64,000 nt of DNA, from positions 868,001 through 932,000 of the forward strand of contig JAEHOE010000001.1 in NCBI GenBank assembly GCA_016858145.1. Direction: 5' to 3'. The position numbers were made by a program, and so were the translations under genes. Origin of the DNA: Edaphochlamys debaryana (taxonomy: Eukaryota > Chlorophyta > Chlorophyceae > Chlamydomonadales). Shown one piece after another: positions 10,241 to 21,221 of the stretch (position 1 is its first letter; each line of letters begins with the position of its first letter). Under the pieces are notes generated by a model that had not been told where the DNA came from, made no database searches, and saw nothing but the letters and a program-made list of their open reading frames with translations.

Positions 10241-10809
10241 GGGCACCCCGCGTCTCCCTCCAGGTTCGGCCCATGCCTAGCGTCAGCACCTACAGTCTCA
10301 TGAATGAAGAGCCCCCACAAGAGTCCTTGGATGTGACTCAGGGGGGTGAGGTGAGGAGAGCCATGCCCTATAACTGGCCATGTGAGCTGCCCTCTCGGAA
10401 GTGCCCCAACCCTTAACCTCCCGCACTCTGAGAAGCGCCCCTCATCAACGCCCCCACGTAAGCATGGCAATCCCCCACCACTACGGACAGCAACAAGGCG
10501 CGCGCATGCAAGACCTCAAGGGGCCCGTCGAGTCCCACAATAGAGCCAAAGGCCCGCGGCAGTTCACACGCACTGCTCAGCTCCAGGCCGGACTGCACCT
10601 CACGCCATGGATTCGAGCCCTACCGATTCCCCACTGCAAGCCACCATCTCTGCCGCCACTCCACTCACATACATCCACGCCCACCCACCCCACAGCACAC
10701 ACAGGCGTGCCAGTATCCCTAGCTGACACGAGCAGCCCTTCACACATGCGATTACCCCAAGCACCTCAACCACGCACACCCACGAGCGCACACTCAGCCC
10801 CCTGCGGCC
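10241..10809. other. Flank between the duplicate and the armadillo gene
   Basis: This should include the 3'UTR of the minus-strand gene ending at 10810. No TTACA (minus-strand TGTAA) is seen. The segment 10600-10800 is rich in CAC/ACC runs on the plus strand but has no repeat unit that I can define. Confidence 0.4.
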
Positions 10810-13800
10810 TCACGCCGCCACGCCGATACTCGCGCCTCCTCCCCCTCCCCCTCCGCCGCCGCCGTCGCCTGCGCGGCCGCCGGTTGTCTGCGTGGTGTTG
10901 CGGTTGACGACCCGCGAGGGGCTCTTGTTGAGCGCGTTCTTGCTGTTGCCCGCGGCCACGCTCTGCGTGCCGTGCGCGTGCGGCGCCTCACCGCTGTCGC
11001 TGTTCTGGTCCAGCGTGCGCGCCAGCGTCCACGTCAGCGTGCCTGCATGGGGATAGCGTTGGCGATGCGGGGCTTGGAGGTTGGGGTTGCAGGGGTTGCG
11101 GCTGAGGTTCAGGGGTGATGGCCGAGACACACTTGCGTAACGTCCGCCGGTAAGCGCGTGCGGCTGGGGCCGGTACCGGTACGGTGCGCACGTGCACAAG
11201 CCCGAGAGCAGCCAGTGCAGTTGGGGTTTGGGGCCCGAGACTCGGGGGCCTTTCGCATGCAACGCTGAGAGCAGCCGCTCGGCGCACCTTTGAGCGTGGC
11301 CGCCCCCCCCAGCATGCCTCCGTTGAGCACTGAGGGGCGGTGCGACGCCTCCCCGCGGTTGCGGTGGTGGAAGCTGACGGCCGCGTGGCTGACGGTTGCC
11401 ATGGTGAAGGAGGCGTCCAGGGCTGTGGCTCGCTCCTTGAAGCGGGCCGCGTCCATCTGCACGTGGGCACAGGCCGCAACACGGGGGCGGTACCAGCATG
11501 TGGGGTCAGGGTCAACACGGTGGGAGGCGGATGGGTCCGGGCGGGAGGGCTTACAGCGCAGCTCGCAGCCACAGACCCGGGCAGTGGAAGTGGCGAGGGG
11601 GTGCCAGGCTTATGTCTCCCCAGACACGAGACTCTCTTCCTGCATTCGTCATCCAACTCCTCCCCCGGCCCTTTCCCACCCAACCCCTCTCCCCCCGGGC
11701 CCCCCACTTTCAACATCCCGCTCCTTGCCCCGTCATCCCCTTCTCCGAACTCCCACCTGCAGGAAGTCGACCATGAGCCGCGCCCGCTCCCGCAGCGAGC
11801 TCTCGTTGCGGCTGGCCAGGATGTCCTCCAGCTGGGGGGGGGGAGGTAGGGGGCAGCGTGGGCACAGGCCAGGTTGAGAAGGACGATGCCTAGTTCAGCC
11901 AGGCCGCGCGCCGCCCCGCCCCGCTCTGGGCGCTCCCCATTCCGCCCACGGCGCACCCGCGGCCCCACTGCGCACGACGCCTTCTCGCCCCGCCCTCCCG
12001 CATACCTCCCACGCTCGCCACCCTTCCCCCCTCTTCCCCTCCCGCCCATACCCACCAGCGCCGCTACCCCCGCCTCCCGCATTCGCTGGCGGTTGGCGGG
12101 TAGCTCCGCCAGGTTCACCAGCGCCGCCATGGCGTGCTGCCCCGCGGGCTTAACCGTCAGCGTGTACGTGCCCTTGGTGGCCTCGGGACCCCCGTGCCCC
12201 CCGCCGCCCCCGCCACCCCCGCCGCCGCCGCCGCCGTGCCCCGCCCCGTGCCCCCGCGCGCCCATCGTCGCCTGCGGGTGCAGCGCCATCTTGAGGCTGG
12301 CCGCACCCGCGCCGGGCAGCCCCCCGCCCTGCGTGGGCGGTATGGGTGAGATTCCGCCGTCCTGCGTGGACTGCTGCGAGTCGGACTGGGAGTCGTCGCC
12401 GCCGTGGCCCCGCCCGGCGGCGGCCTGGGCGGCGGCGACGACGCCCGCGAGGCCGCTGGCGCGGCCGGGGCCGTGGTGCGCGTCGCTGGTGCGCCGCTGC
12501 TTGCCGCCCTGGGCCGCGGCGAAGGCGCTGCCGCCCGCGTAGGCCCCCGAGGCGTCGCCGTAGTCGTCGCCGTCACGGTTGCCCGACTGCTCGCGGCCCG
12601 GGGCGGGGGGCGCGTCGTTGAGGTTGAGGACCTGCTCCTCGAAGCGCTGGCCCTCCAGGTGGGGCATGCCCGTGATGTGCCTGGGGGTGGTGGGGGTTGG
12701 AGGTGGTGGGTCGAGGTGGTGGGGGGTGTGTGGGGGAGGCGGGGAGGCGTGGGGGGTTGGCGTGGGGGGTGCGTTGGACGGGAGACAGGCGGCGACAGGG
12801 GGGCGAAGCAGCAGGGCACTGGCCATGTGTGTTGCTCGCATGTCGGCATGTGCGGCGGCTCACAGTGAACACAGCCCCATGAAGAAGGCATTAACGGCCC
12901 GCCACCCCTGCGGGCGCGGACACGCGCTCACACGTACCCGGCACCAGCTCCCTCGCCCCTCCCCAACCGGCCTCCCCCTCCCCCCCTGCTCGCCTGCCGA
13001 TGTTTTGTCGCACCAGGTTGATGAGCAGCGGTATGGCCCCGCTGCGGCCCACCTCCTCCTTGTGCTCACAGTGCATGGAGCAGGTCAGCAGCGCCAGGGA
13101 GCCATACCTGGGGGGGGTCGGGGGGGGGTCAGCGGATGTCAGGGGATACCAGGTGGGCGAGAGGACAGAGGCAGGTGAGCTAAACGCAATGGCCATCACC
13201 GGTAGCTCCTCGCCATATTCCCTGTCCTCGCTCCCTCCCCTTTCCTTGCGGAGGATCCCCGTGACGACCAGTTTCACGCAGCGCCCACCTGTTCGGGACG
13301 CCAACCCCCAACCCCCTCCTCCCTCCCCTTCCCTCCCTCCCCTCCCCAAAGCCCTCCCCCCCCACCTTGCGTCCATGCTGTCCACCTTGCACCGCACCAT
13401 GGCGTTGAGCCGCGGCAGCACCTCCCCCAGCTTGACGCCCATGAGCCCGCGGTAGCCCCGGCTGTTGGCCGCCACGCCCGCCAGCGCGTAGGCGGCGGCG
13501 GGGCGCAGCAGGCGGTTGCGGGACATGAGCTGCTCCTTGACGGCCGTCAGCAGGGAGGGCGTGAGCGTGAAGAGCGGGTTGTGGATGCAGGCCTGGGGGT
13601 GCGGGGGTGCGAGGGATGGGGGGTGGGGTGGGGGGCGTGGGTGCGGAGAGGTTGACGGCGTAGGGAAGGGTGCGGTGGGCTGGAGCTGGAGAAGGTGTGA
13701 GAGGGCATTTGGAGCGCGATGAAGATATGCCGGCGGGAGCTTGTGAAGCAGCCCCCGGGCCCCGCACCTCGCGTATCTGCAGCAGCGCCACCGCCCGCGC

Positions 13801-14891
13801 CGCCTCCGTGGTCTTGCCCTCCAGCTGCATGAGGATGATGGACTGCAGGCGGGCGATGTTGTTGTAGTCCTCGATGGGCACCTTGACCAGGTCGTGCAGG
13901 TCCTTGCCGTCAAACACCTGGGGGGAGGTGGGAAGGAGGGGGGTGTTTGGTGCTGAGCGGGATCGCGCCGACATCAGGGAATCCAGGGGGAGGTAGGAGG
14001 GGAGACAGAGGGGGACAGGGGATGGGGACCAGGAGGCGCCCAGTGCAGAAGCGCCAGTGCTCTGCAAGCAGCCTTGTCATCCAACGGACGCAGTTGTGCC
14101 CACGTGAGCTGCTCTGAAAATCCGCCATGGCCCCGTTCCGCCCTGCTCCACGACGTGCCGCTCCAAGCGCCCAGTCCGTCACCGAATTCCCTCGCAGACG
14201 GCCGCCCTGGATCCCACTGCTGTCCCGCATCCGACTGCTCCCACCCAGCACGGGTCACCACGGCAGCTTTCCCTCTCGCGCTGTCCTCCCGCCCGCCGCA
14301 CCCCCACCCTCCTCCCCTCCCCTCCCGTCTCCTCCGCCTGCTCACCCGCGGGTCCCTGTTGGCGTCCGCCGCCGTGCCGGCGCCCTCCGCGCCCCCCGTG
14401 ATGGTGCTGGCCGTGCCGCCGCCCCGGTGCGAGCCGTTGCGCTCCGGCGACCGGTCCGTGCCGCTGGCCGCCCCCGGCTGCACCCCTGACCCGCTGTGCA
14501 GGGGCGGCAGCCGCCGGGAGCTCGCGCGGTTGGACTGCGAGGCTGCTAGCCCCCGGGTGCCTTTGCTGGGGGTGGGGGGGCTGGCGATGGGCGCTAGCGC
14601 GCCCTTGCCGCGCCCCCCTAGCGGCGTCGAGAGGCGGTCAGCGCCGCCGGGGGGCGTGGCGGGCGGTTGCGAGGCGGGGGGCGGCGCGGGTGCGGGTGGG
14701 GGTGCGGGGGCCGGAGGGGCGGACGTGGAGGGGGGTTCGGTGAGGAAGGCCCCTGAGGAGCTGGTGAGCGCCGCGTGGATGTCGGGGAGGGCGGAGGTGG
14801 AGGGGATGGTTGGGGAGTCCAGGCCGGAGGGACTGGCGCCGGGTTCCCCGGCCGGGCCTGGGGAGTCCGCCTCTGCCTCCTCCTCCGCCAT
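10810..14891 (-). CDS. Armadillo-type helical repeat protein (eight exons)
   Basis: Exons in gene order: 14346-14891, 13768-13917, 13366-13592, 12994-13107, 12056-12680, 11757-11831, 11288-11456, 10810-11042; 712 residues. Residues 1-182 are acidic then Pro/Ser/Ala-rich and disordered. Exons 2-4 encode paired helices in armadillo style (LRPAAAYALAGVAANS, then SGAIPLLINLVRQ). Exon 5 adds a disordered Gly/Gln/Ser stretch with 13 glycines in a row, then more helices (HAMAALVNLAELPANRQRM) continuing into exons 6-7 (LEDILASRNES). The C-terminus is again Gly-rich. Such proteins are usually binding scaffolds; the partner is unknown. Intron 4 uses a GC donor (GGCAG/GCGAGC). A good 3' splice site (CCTAAACAG) sits at 14916 in frame with the chosen ATG, so a small 5' exon may exist, for example an ATG at 15273 followed by a GC donor. 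Confidence 0.75.
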
Positions 14892-16919
14892 ATCCACCGA
14901 TGTGAGGCCGAACACCTGTTTAGGATAGGTGAAACGGCCGGCAAGTCGAGTTAGGAGCCGTGTCTGAGCGTCGGGCCGTCTTTCAGAGAACAGCAGTGCT
15001 CCATATGCACACTAGATGGCCACCCAGCTGGTCTACGTGTGGGAGCGCCCGGGACAGCTGGGGAGGCCTGGGCCGCCCTCTCAGTCGAGGCCGTGGGGGT
15101 TTCGACAAGTCATGCCCATCACTTGCGCCGGTGCCGCTTGGCGTGGGGCCAGGTGGCCGCACACCGCGCGCATTGGCCGCTGCGGGCCCTCTGCGCTGCG
15201 CCTGCCTGCCAAAATGCAGGCCTTGTACCGACCGAACAACCCGAGCCTCCCTACTTGCCTGTGCTTTCGCCATGACCCTGGATGCTTCTACGTTGCTGTG
15301 TGCATTGTTTGGCGCAAGCCTGGCCCCATGGCTGGATGTCCTGGCTTCGAGAACCGGAGGTCGACGCTCCGATGCCTGGTTGCAAGTATTGATCGACTTC
15401 TGCGTAAGATAGAAGCCAAAACAAAGCTACGCTGCTGCTCGCCGGGGTGGGACGCCTCGACGAATTGCTGCTTGAGGTGCTTGGATTAGCTGTAAATATT
15501 CATATGTAGATAGCAGTGTCTATGTGGTGCCGGCTTGAAGCACTTCGAAGGTCGGAGTCAGTCACCTTGCTCGTATGCCGGTCCGTATCCGCTCCCCGGC
15601 GTGACCGAGGACCCGCACGCTGAAGGTAGGTTACGATAATCTGGGCTATAGATCCAAGCCTCAGCTGATCAGCGCACCTCGGGACGACCGACGCGTCAAC
15701 CCTAATCGGCACTGCCCCGAAACCCCCATCATGCGTCCCGCGCGAACCTCCTGCACCGAGAGCGCGTCTTGCCTCCCTCGGTGTGCTCCGCGATGGTATC
15801 TTAACCAGTGCTCTGTGCCTCGTTGGAGCCCGCAGGTGACCCGCAGCCCCGGACTGGTAGCCCGCACGGCCGCAGGTGGTGCCACTACTCGCACGCAATA
15901 TTCGCCCGCTATGTTCCCGCCCGTTCCGAGGCCTCCGAAGGCTTGGGAATTGCGGGGACGAGGTGGGGCGAGAGCTGAGTGCTCTGTGAGACAATGAGAG
16001 GCGGGGGCAGGTCGGGGCAGGCCGGGGGTCGGGGGCCGCGGACCCGCACTGGCTTAGTTGGGGCAACTACACGTTGGACTGTTGGGGCTTGGGGGTGCCC
16101 CCTTCAACGTGAAGGTCGCTTGGCTGTGGGACGGATTTGGCCGTCGGGCTGACGCAGTCTGTGCAAGTATGTCGGGCCGGGCCGCCGGCGCGCCGGGGGC
16201 AGAGAGATGGCTTACTCTCAGCTTACAGGTGTAGTACTCCAGCCTTCGAGTCAACCGTGCCAACCAGAGTGCAGGCCCAGGGAGCTCTGCTCGGGCTTCC
16301 TAGCTATCCAACAAAACACGACCGGCCCGCCATATGGTGGCTGCTGTGCTTGCAGCCTTTTAAAACCGAATAGCCTGCCCCGTACTTCCGTCAAACAACA
16401 CGTGCCAGCGCTGCCCTCGTTCAACGCAGATTCAGTCCCTGAACTTGAACCCCCACGTTGCTCTTCACGCCAATCGATCAAACATACCGTACGGCCAACG
16501 CCCCGCACACATCCGCTCTGCCCTTGCCTTACAAGACGCGCATAAATGTACAGCGCCGAGCCGACGACCTGCTCTCATACACACGGCGGCACAAGCCGCC
16601 CCACAGCACATGTACACGAGGAAGGAATTCTCTCTATGGAAGCGGCGTCACTTGCAACTGGCACGTGATTGGCCCTTGCGGTGAAAGTATGCATGCGCAG
16701 ATGCGGAGTTGTCTCCGCGCGAGTCAGTGGGTTTAACGCATCCGGACTCCTGAACCATCCACCCCGACCCCCCTTGCCCCTAGGCACCCTGTGCCCCCAC
16801 CAGTCTACCCCTCTCTCCACCACCAACCTCACCAGGCCCCCTCCCCCTCCACGGCCCCTCAGATTCCGCCTCGAAGCCCCACCCAGGGGCCCAGGGCGCG
16901 GCCCTCCGCCCCGCCGCGC
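14892..16919. other. Intergenic region between two minus-strand genes
   Basis: The left part should hold the promoter or a first exon of the armadillo gene, and the right part the 3'UTR of the deaminase. Minus-strand TGTAA signals read as TTACA at 16223-16227 and 16529-16533. The longest frames (15500-16066 minus, 15016-15489 plus) have no protein-like features. Confidence 0.5.
16529..16533 (-). terminator. Candidate TGTAA poly(A) signal of the deaminase gene
   Basis: TTACA on the plus strand gives TGTAA on the coding strand, about 390 bases after the stop codon. TGTAA is the usual volvocine poly(A) signal. A second candidate lies at 16223-16227. Confidence 0.45.
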
Positions 16920-19900
16920 TCACTGCCTGCCTACGGCGGTTTCCGTGATGCCGGCAATGAGGGTGTCCGTGTGCTTGTCGCCCTCGCCCAGCAGCCAGTC
17001 CATGTCCAGAGGCGCGGGGAAGGCGCCGCCCTGCGTGGGGGCACAGGGGGGAGACAGGGGCAGCGGTCGGCGGGGTCGGTGGGATGCAGAGGTCGTGCCT
17101 GACACCCAGCCCAGGACACGGCATCCCGCAGACAGCGCGTGTCGTGCTCATGACTGCACGGCCCAGCCATGGTTCACTTCAAGCGGCTGGCACGCTCTCT
17201 TCCGTGCGGTAACCCAGCACATCCCCAGCCATCCCCACCCCAGTCCTCGTACATGACGCCTGGCACCTTGCCGCAAGTTTGCACAAGTTCCCCAGCCGGG
17301 TACAGCCCCCGTCCTGCCCGCCGCCCCCACCTCGAACTCCGGCGCCAGCGGCCCCGCCGCCAGCAGCGTGCCCTCCCGCACCACCACGTGTCCGTCGATG
17401 ATGGACCAGCTCACGAAGCCCGCGGAGGGCGCCACCAGCAGCAGGGCCGCAACCGGGTCGGCGCCTGCGGGGGCGGCCAGGGAACCAAGGTGGGGGCCGG
17501 GGGTGAGGGCCAAGGCTCAAGACCGGCACCTGGAAGTCAAGTCACCGGACCCAGGGTTACGGCTGAAGCGGGCCTTGAAGCCTGCTCTTCCCGGCTGACA
17601 CCTTCCCCCCGCCTCCACGCCCCCCCGCCCCCCCGGACCCTGCTCACCGCAGCCCGCGAAGGCCAGGTTGCCCGCCGTCTTGAAGCCCACGATGTCGGCC
17701 GCGAAGCCGGGGGCGATCTGACCCAGCTCCGTCTGGCGGCCCAGGTTGGTGGCACCGCCCACCGTGGCCATGCGGAGGGCCTCCCTGGGGTGACGGGGGA
17801 GAGCAGGGAGGAGGGAGAAGGGGTTGGAACAAGGGTTTGGGGCCAAGCACCTGGTATGATGTGTGGTGAGGGATAGGGCGTGGCAGGGAGCTGCCTTGCG
17901 GGGGAAGGCCCCTGTCTCGCGGTCCCCAGCCCGCACCGCCCCACCGCCGCACCTGACGCCCAGCTGCTTGGGGTTGCCCCCCGCCCGCTGCAGCAGCACC
18001 GCCAGTCGCGCCTCTGCCAGCATGTTCTGGCAGTCGGAGGAGCAGGCGCCGTCCACGCCCAGGCCCACGTTGACGCCCTGGTCCAGCATCTCCCTGGGGG
18101 GGGGGGGAGATGGAGGGGGAGGGGGAGGAAAGGATGATGTGAGGCGTGGGCAGGGCACGTACAACCATGCCTCGCGGCGGAGGACGTGGAGTGGGGACGA
18201 GGGGGTGCACGGAGCCCTATGGCCCGGCGGTGGCCGCCGTACCTGACGGGGGCGATGCCCGAGGCGAGGCGGGTGTTGGAGGAGGGGCAGTGCGCCACTC
18301 CGATGCGCTTCTCAGCGAACAGCGCCCGCTCGGACTCATTCAGCTGGGGGTGGGACATGGGGGTGGGGTGGGGGCAGGAGTGGGGGTTTGATGGGGTGGG
18401 GCGCAGGAGGCAGCCGGAGGCAAGCTGCGCGCTGGTGGTCGGTGTGAAGGGGCTGGAGGCGGGGCACCCCCTGCCATGCCTCTCCCCCCAGCCCCCACCC
18501 CCCTGCAGCCCCTCACCATGCAGCAGTGCGCGAACCAGCAGTCGCTCTGGTCCCACTCCACGGCGGTGATGTACTGCCCGAAGCGGTAGCCGTACAGCTT
18601 GTGAGTGTACTCGATGTCCTCCTGGAGGGCCGCACAGCGGTCAGACCACGAGAGTGAGCGCGAGGAAGAGGAAGAGCAGGGCTACCGGAACCGCGTGCAC
18701 GAGGGTCCAACCGGCCCTGGCGGCCTCTTCCTCTATCCCCTCTGCTGCCTGCCCCGCCCCCTCCCCCCCACCTGGTTCTCCGCCAGGTGCGTGTGCAGGC
18801 GCACGCCGGGGTGCTTCCGCGCCAGGCGGGCGGCCGAGATCATGAGGTCGTTGGTGACGGTCTTCTGGGAGGCGGGGCCCAGGGATATGCGCAGCATGGA
18901 GAAACTGGGGGGGGGGGAGAGGGGGGGAGAGGGGGGGAGAGGGGGGGAGAGGGGGGGAGAGGGGGGGAGAGGGGGGGGAGGGGGTTTGCCAAGAGGTCAG
19001 CGCGAGAGGGCAGGCCGCGCTGGTGCTCTTGCCAGCGACATGACGCCGGATGGGAGGGTGGTTGGCAGCTCCGCGGAGAATGGATGACCGCCTCGAGCCC
19101 GCCGCTCCCTCCCCGCTGCCTCCCACCGCTTTCCGCTCCCCCAGCCGCACCGCTGACCTCCGCACCCCCTCCCTCCTATCCCTCCCCCCACCCGCCTCCC
19201 CCCCTCCTCCCCCCCCCCCCTCCCCCCCCTCCCCACCGTGTGTTGTCGTGGAAGTCCCCGATGCAGCGCTCCATGTCCGCCAGGATGGCCTCCTCCTCCT
19301 CCACGGCGCTGTCGGGGGCGATGCCGCCCCTACTCACGCCCGCGGACATGCCCCCGCGCACCGGGTGGAAGCGGAAGCCCAGGGCGCGGGCGGCGCTGCG
19401 GAAGGGGGGCGGAGGGGGGCGCGGCAGGGGCGCAGGGGGTCAGGCAGGGGGCGAAGGTGGCCCGCTGGTTCGGCCCTCGGCTGGGTGGCTGGGGCGGGCG
19501 CACAGCGCAGTTGAAGCCGTAGCGGTTGCTCTTCCTCCCTCCCTTTCCTCCCTCCCTAGCCCTTCCCCCGTCCCCCCCTGCCTCCCCACCGGATGGTGTC
19601 GTCCAGGGTCACGTCGTTGGGGTAGATGTAGAGATGGTCGGAGGAGCAGGTGCAGCCGCTGGGGGGGGGAGGGGCGAGGGGGGGAGGGGTGCGAGGAAGG
19701 TATGGGGCGTCGGACGACCCTGCCTCGCGGGTGGTTCCTTTAGCCCGACAGTGTCGCAACTCAACCTGTACGAATGGGTGCAGCTCATGCCCGGTATCCC
19801 ATGCTTCCCCCCCTCCCGCGCTGCCGTGGCCCTCCCCACCTGAGGATGAGCTCCACCATGGAGATGAGGGTGGACACGTAGACCGCCTCGCCCTGGGGGG

Positions 19901-20801
19901 GGGGCGGATGGGGGGGGGCGGGGCGGGTGGTGGTGGGGGGTAAGGAGCGAGGGCGTGAGGGGCGAGCCGGGCAGAAGCTCAGGGCTAGTTGGAGGGTGTG
20001 ATTGAAAGGTACAACGCCAGCTTGGGAACCATCACGCCTTGGCATGGTGGGAACAGCCACCAGGGGGCCAGGCGAGGTTACGGGCGGGCGAGGGGCCGTC
20101 GAGCCAGCCGCCCTCTCACCGTAAGCTTGGCCCACACGGGGTAGAGCGTCTTGAGCCAGCCGTGCAGGGTCTGGTCCTGCGCCAGGCAGCGGTTGAGCGA
20201 CTGGAACATGTGGGCGTGCGTGTTGACCATGCCGGGCATGAACACGTGGCCTGGGGGGGGGAGGCCATGGAGGGAAAGGGGGTGTTTGGGGGGGGAAGGG
20301 GGAGGGAGCGGCAAGGTGGGGTCGAGGTAGGGAGCGGTAGGTAAGCAGCGTTGTTCTACTTCGAGCTCGTGTGCCCTGGACTTGGGGAAGCCGCACCCGG
20401 ACCCGTAGGCTCACCCTTGCCGTCGATCACTGTGTCGGCCGTGGCCATGTCCTCCGGCAGGTCGGCCATGGGGCCCACCCATGCGATCTCGTTTCCGCGG
20501 ACATAGACAGCTGCGTCGGAGATCTCTGTGGGGATGGGTCGGGGAGATGGATAGGATTAGGACCACAGCATCGGAGGGGCTCTGCTGTAAACGAGAGTTG
20601 AAGAGTGGCCGGCTGTGGGGGAGAGGGGTGGCCGTGCTGAAGGACCCTGTCCTCGGGTAGGGTTTGCGGACTGGCCTCCAGACAGGGTAGGTCCACCCTA
20701 CCTCCGATCTTGTCGTTCTGTGTCACGAGCTTCGAGATGTCCTTGATGAGCAGCGTGCCAGATGGTGCCGCCCGGGGCGTGCCAGCGCGGGGAATCGGCA
20801 T
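16920..20801 (-). CDS. 8-oxoguanine deaminase-like amidohydrolase (13 exons)
   Basis: Exons in gene order: 20702-20801, 20415-20525, 20120-20250, 19840-19892, 19590-19658, 19237-19395, 18772-18904, 18517-18621, 18243-18343, 17953-18093, 17648-17784, 17331-17464, 16920-17030; 494 residues. This is a COG0402-type metal-dependent hydrolase. Ligands are in place: MVNTHAHMFQS (H82, H84), HTHLAEN (H247), WFAHCCM (H284) and GLGVDGACSSD (D335). LKTLYPVWAKLT, SGCTCSSDHLY, AHCPSSNTRLASGIAPVR and GFAADIVGF follow the bacterial 8-oxoguanine deaminase subfamily closely, including the Cys/Ser-Ser-Asp pattern after the first His pair. The likely reaction is hydrolytic deamination of 8-oxoguanine to urate plus ammonia, or of a related purine or triazine. 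No targeting peptide is obvious, so it is probably cytosolic. Family call is strong, substrate inferred. Confidence 0.85.
18909..18985. repeat. 10-bp microsatellite (GGGGGGGAGA)n in a deaminase intron
   Basis: About six near-perfect copies of a 10-base unit, followed by a run of G. On the coding strand it is a polypyrimidine (TCTCCCCCCC) array abutting the 3' splice site of the exon ending at 18904, so it doubles as an oversized polypyrimidine tract. Length is likely to vary between strains. Confidence 0.9.
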
Positions 20802-21221
20802 GGTGCGGTTGGCACGTGGGCGAGCTGAGAGCTGCGCTAGAGCTCTGACCGCTGCTCACAGCAAGTGAGAGAGGCTGGTGACGAGGACTATGCAGCGGCG
20901 TGTGAGGTCCCACTCGGGGAGCAGCTGCAATCGAGGGCTTGGTGTTGGTTACCGACTAGGCTCCAGATGTTGCGTAGCGGTTATGTGTGGGCAATGGGCA
21001 GGGAGGAGTGTATATAGCGACAGGGGAATGCACGCGGCGTGCTCAGGAGCTTGTAAGCGGCGGTAAACACGCATTGCCAGTTCGGCCATGTTACCGCACC
21101 CGCGCTCAACCTTCGCTGGGCCTAGGGCTTTCTGACACACGACGGTTGAGCATCCCGTAGCCCGTAGGCACAGTCGCAATGGCGGACTAAGCAGCGTGCC
21201 GCGTTTTCGGAATCGCGGGAG
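20802..21221. promoter_or_regulatory. Shared divergent promoter region, deaminase / PEX1
   Basis: 420 bp separate the two opposite ATGs. A TATA-like TATATAG sits near 21010-21017, about 205 bases before the PEX1 ATG. No exon is visible between the genes, so both promoters must lie here. Confidence 0.5.

Noticed and set aside
15500..16066. 188-residue minus-strand frame
   Set aside because: Composition is not protein-like and there are no motifs; it lies in the 5' flank of the armadillo gene.
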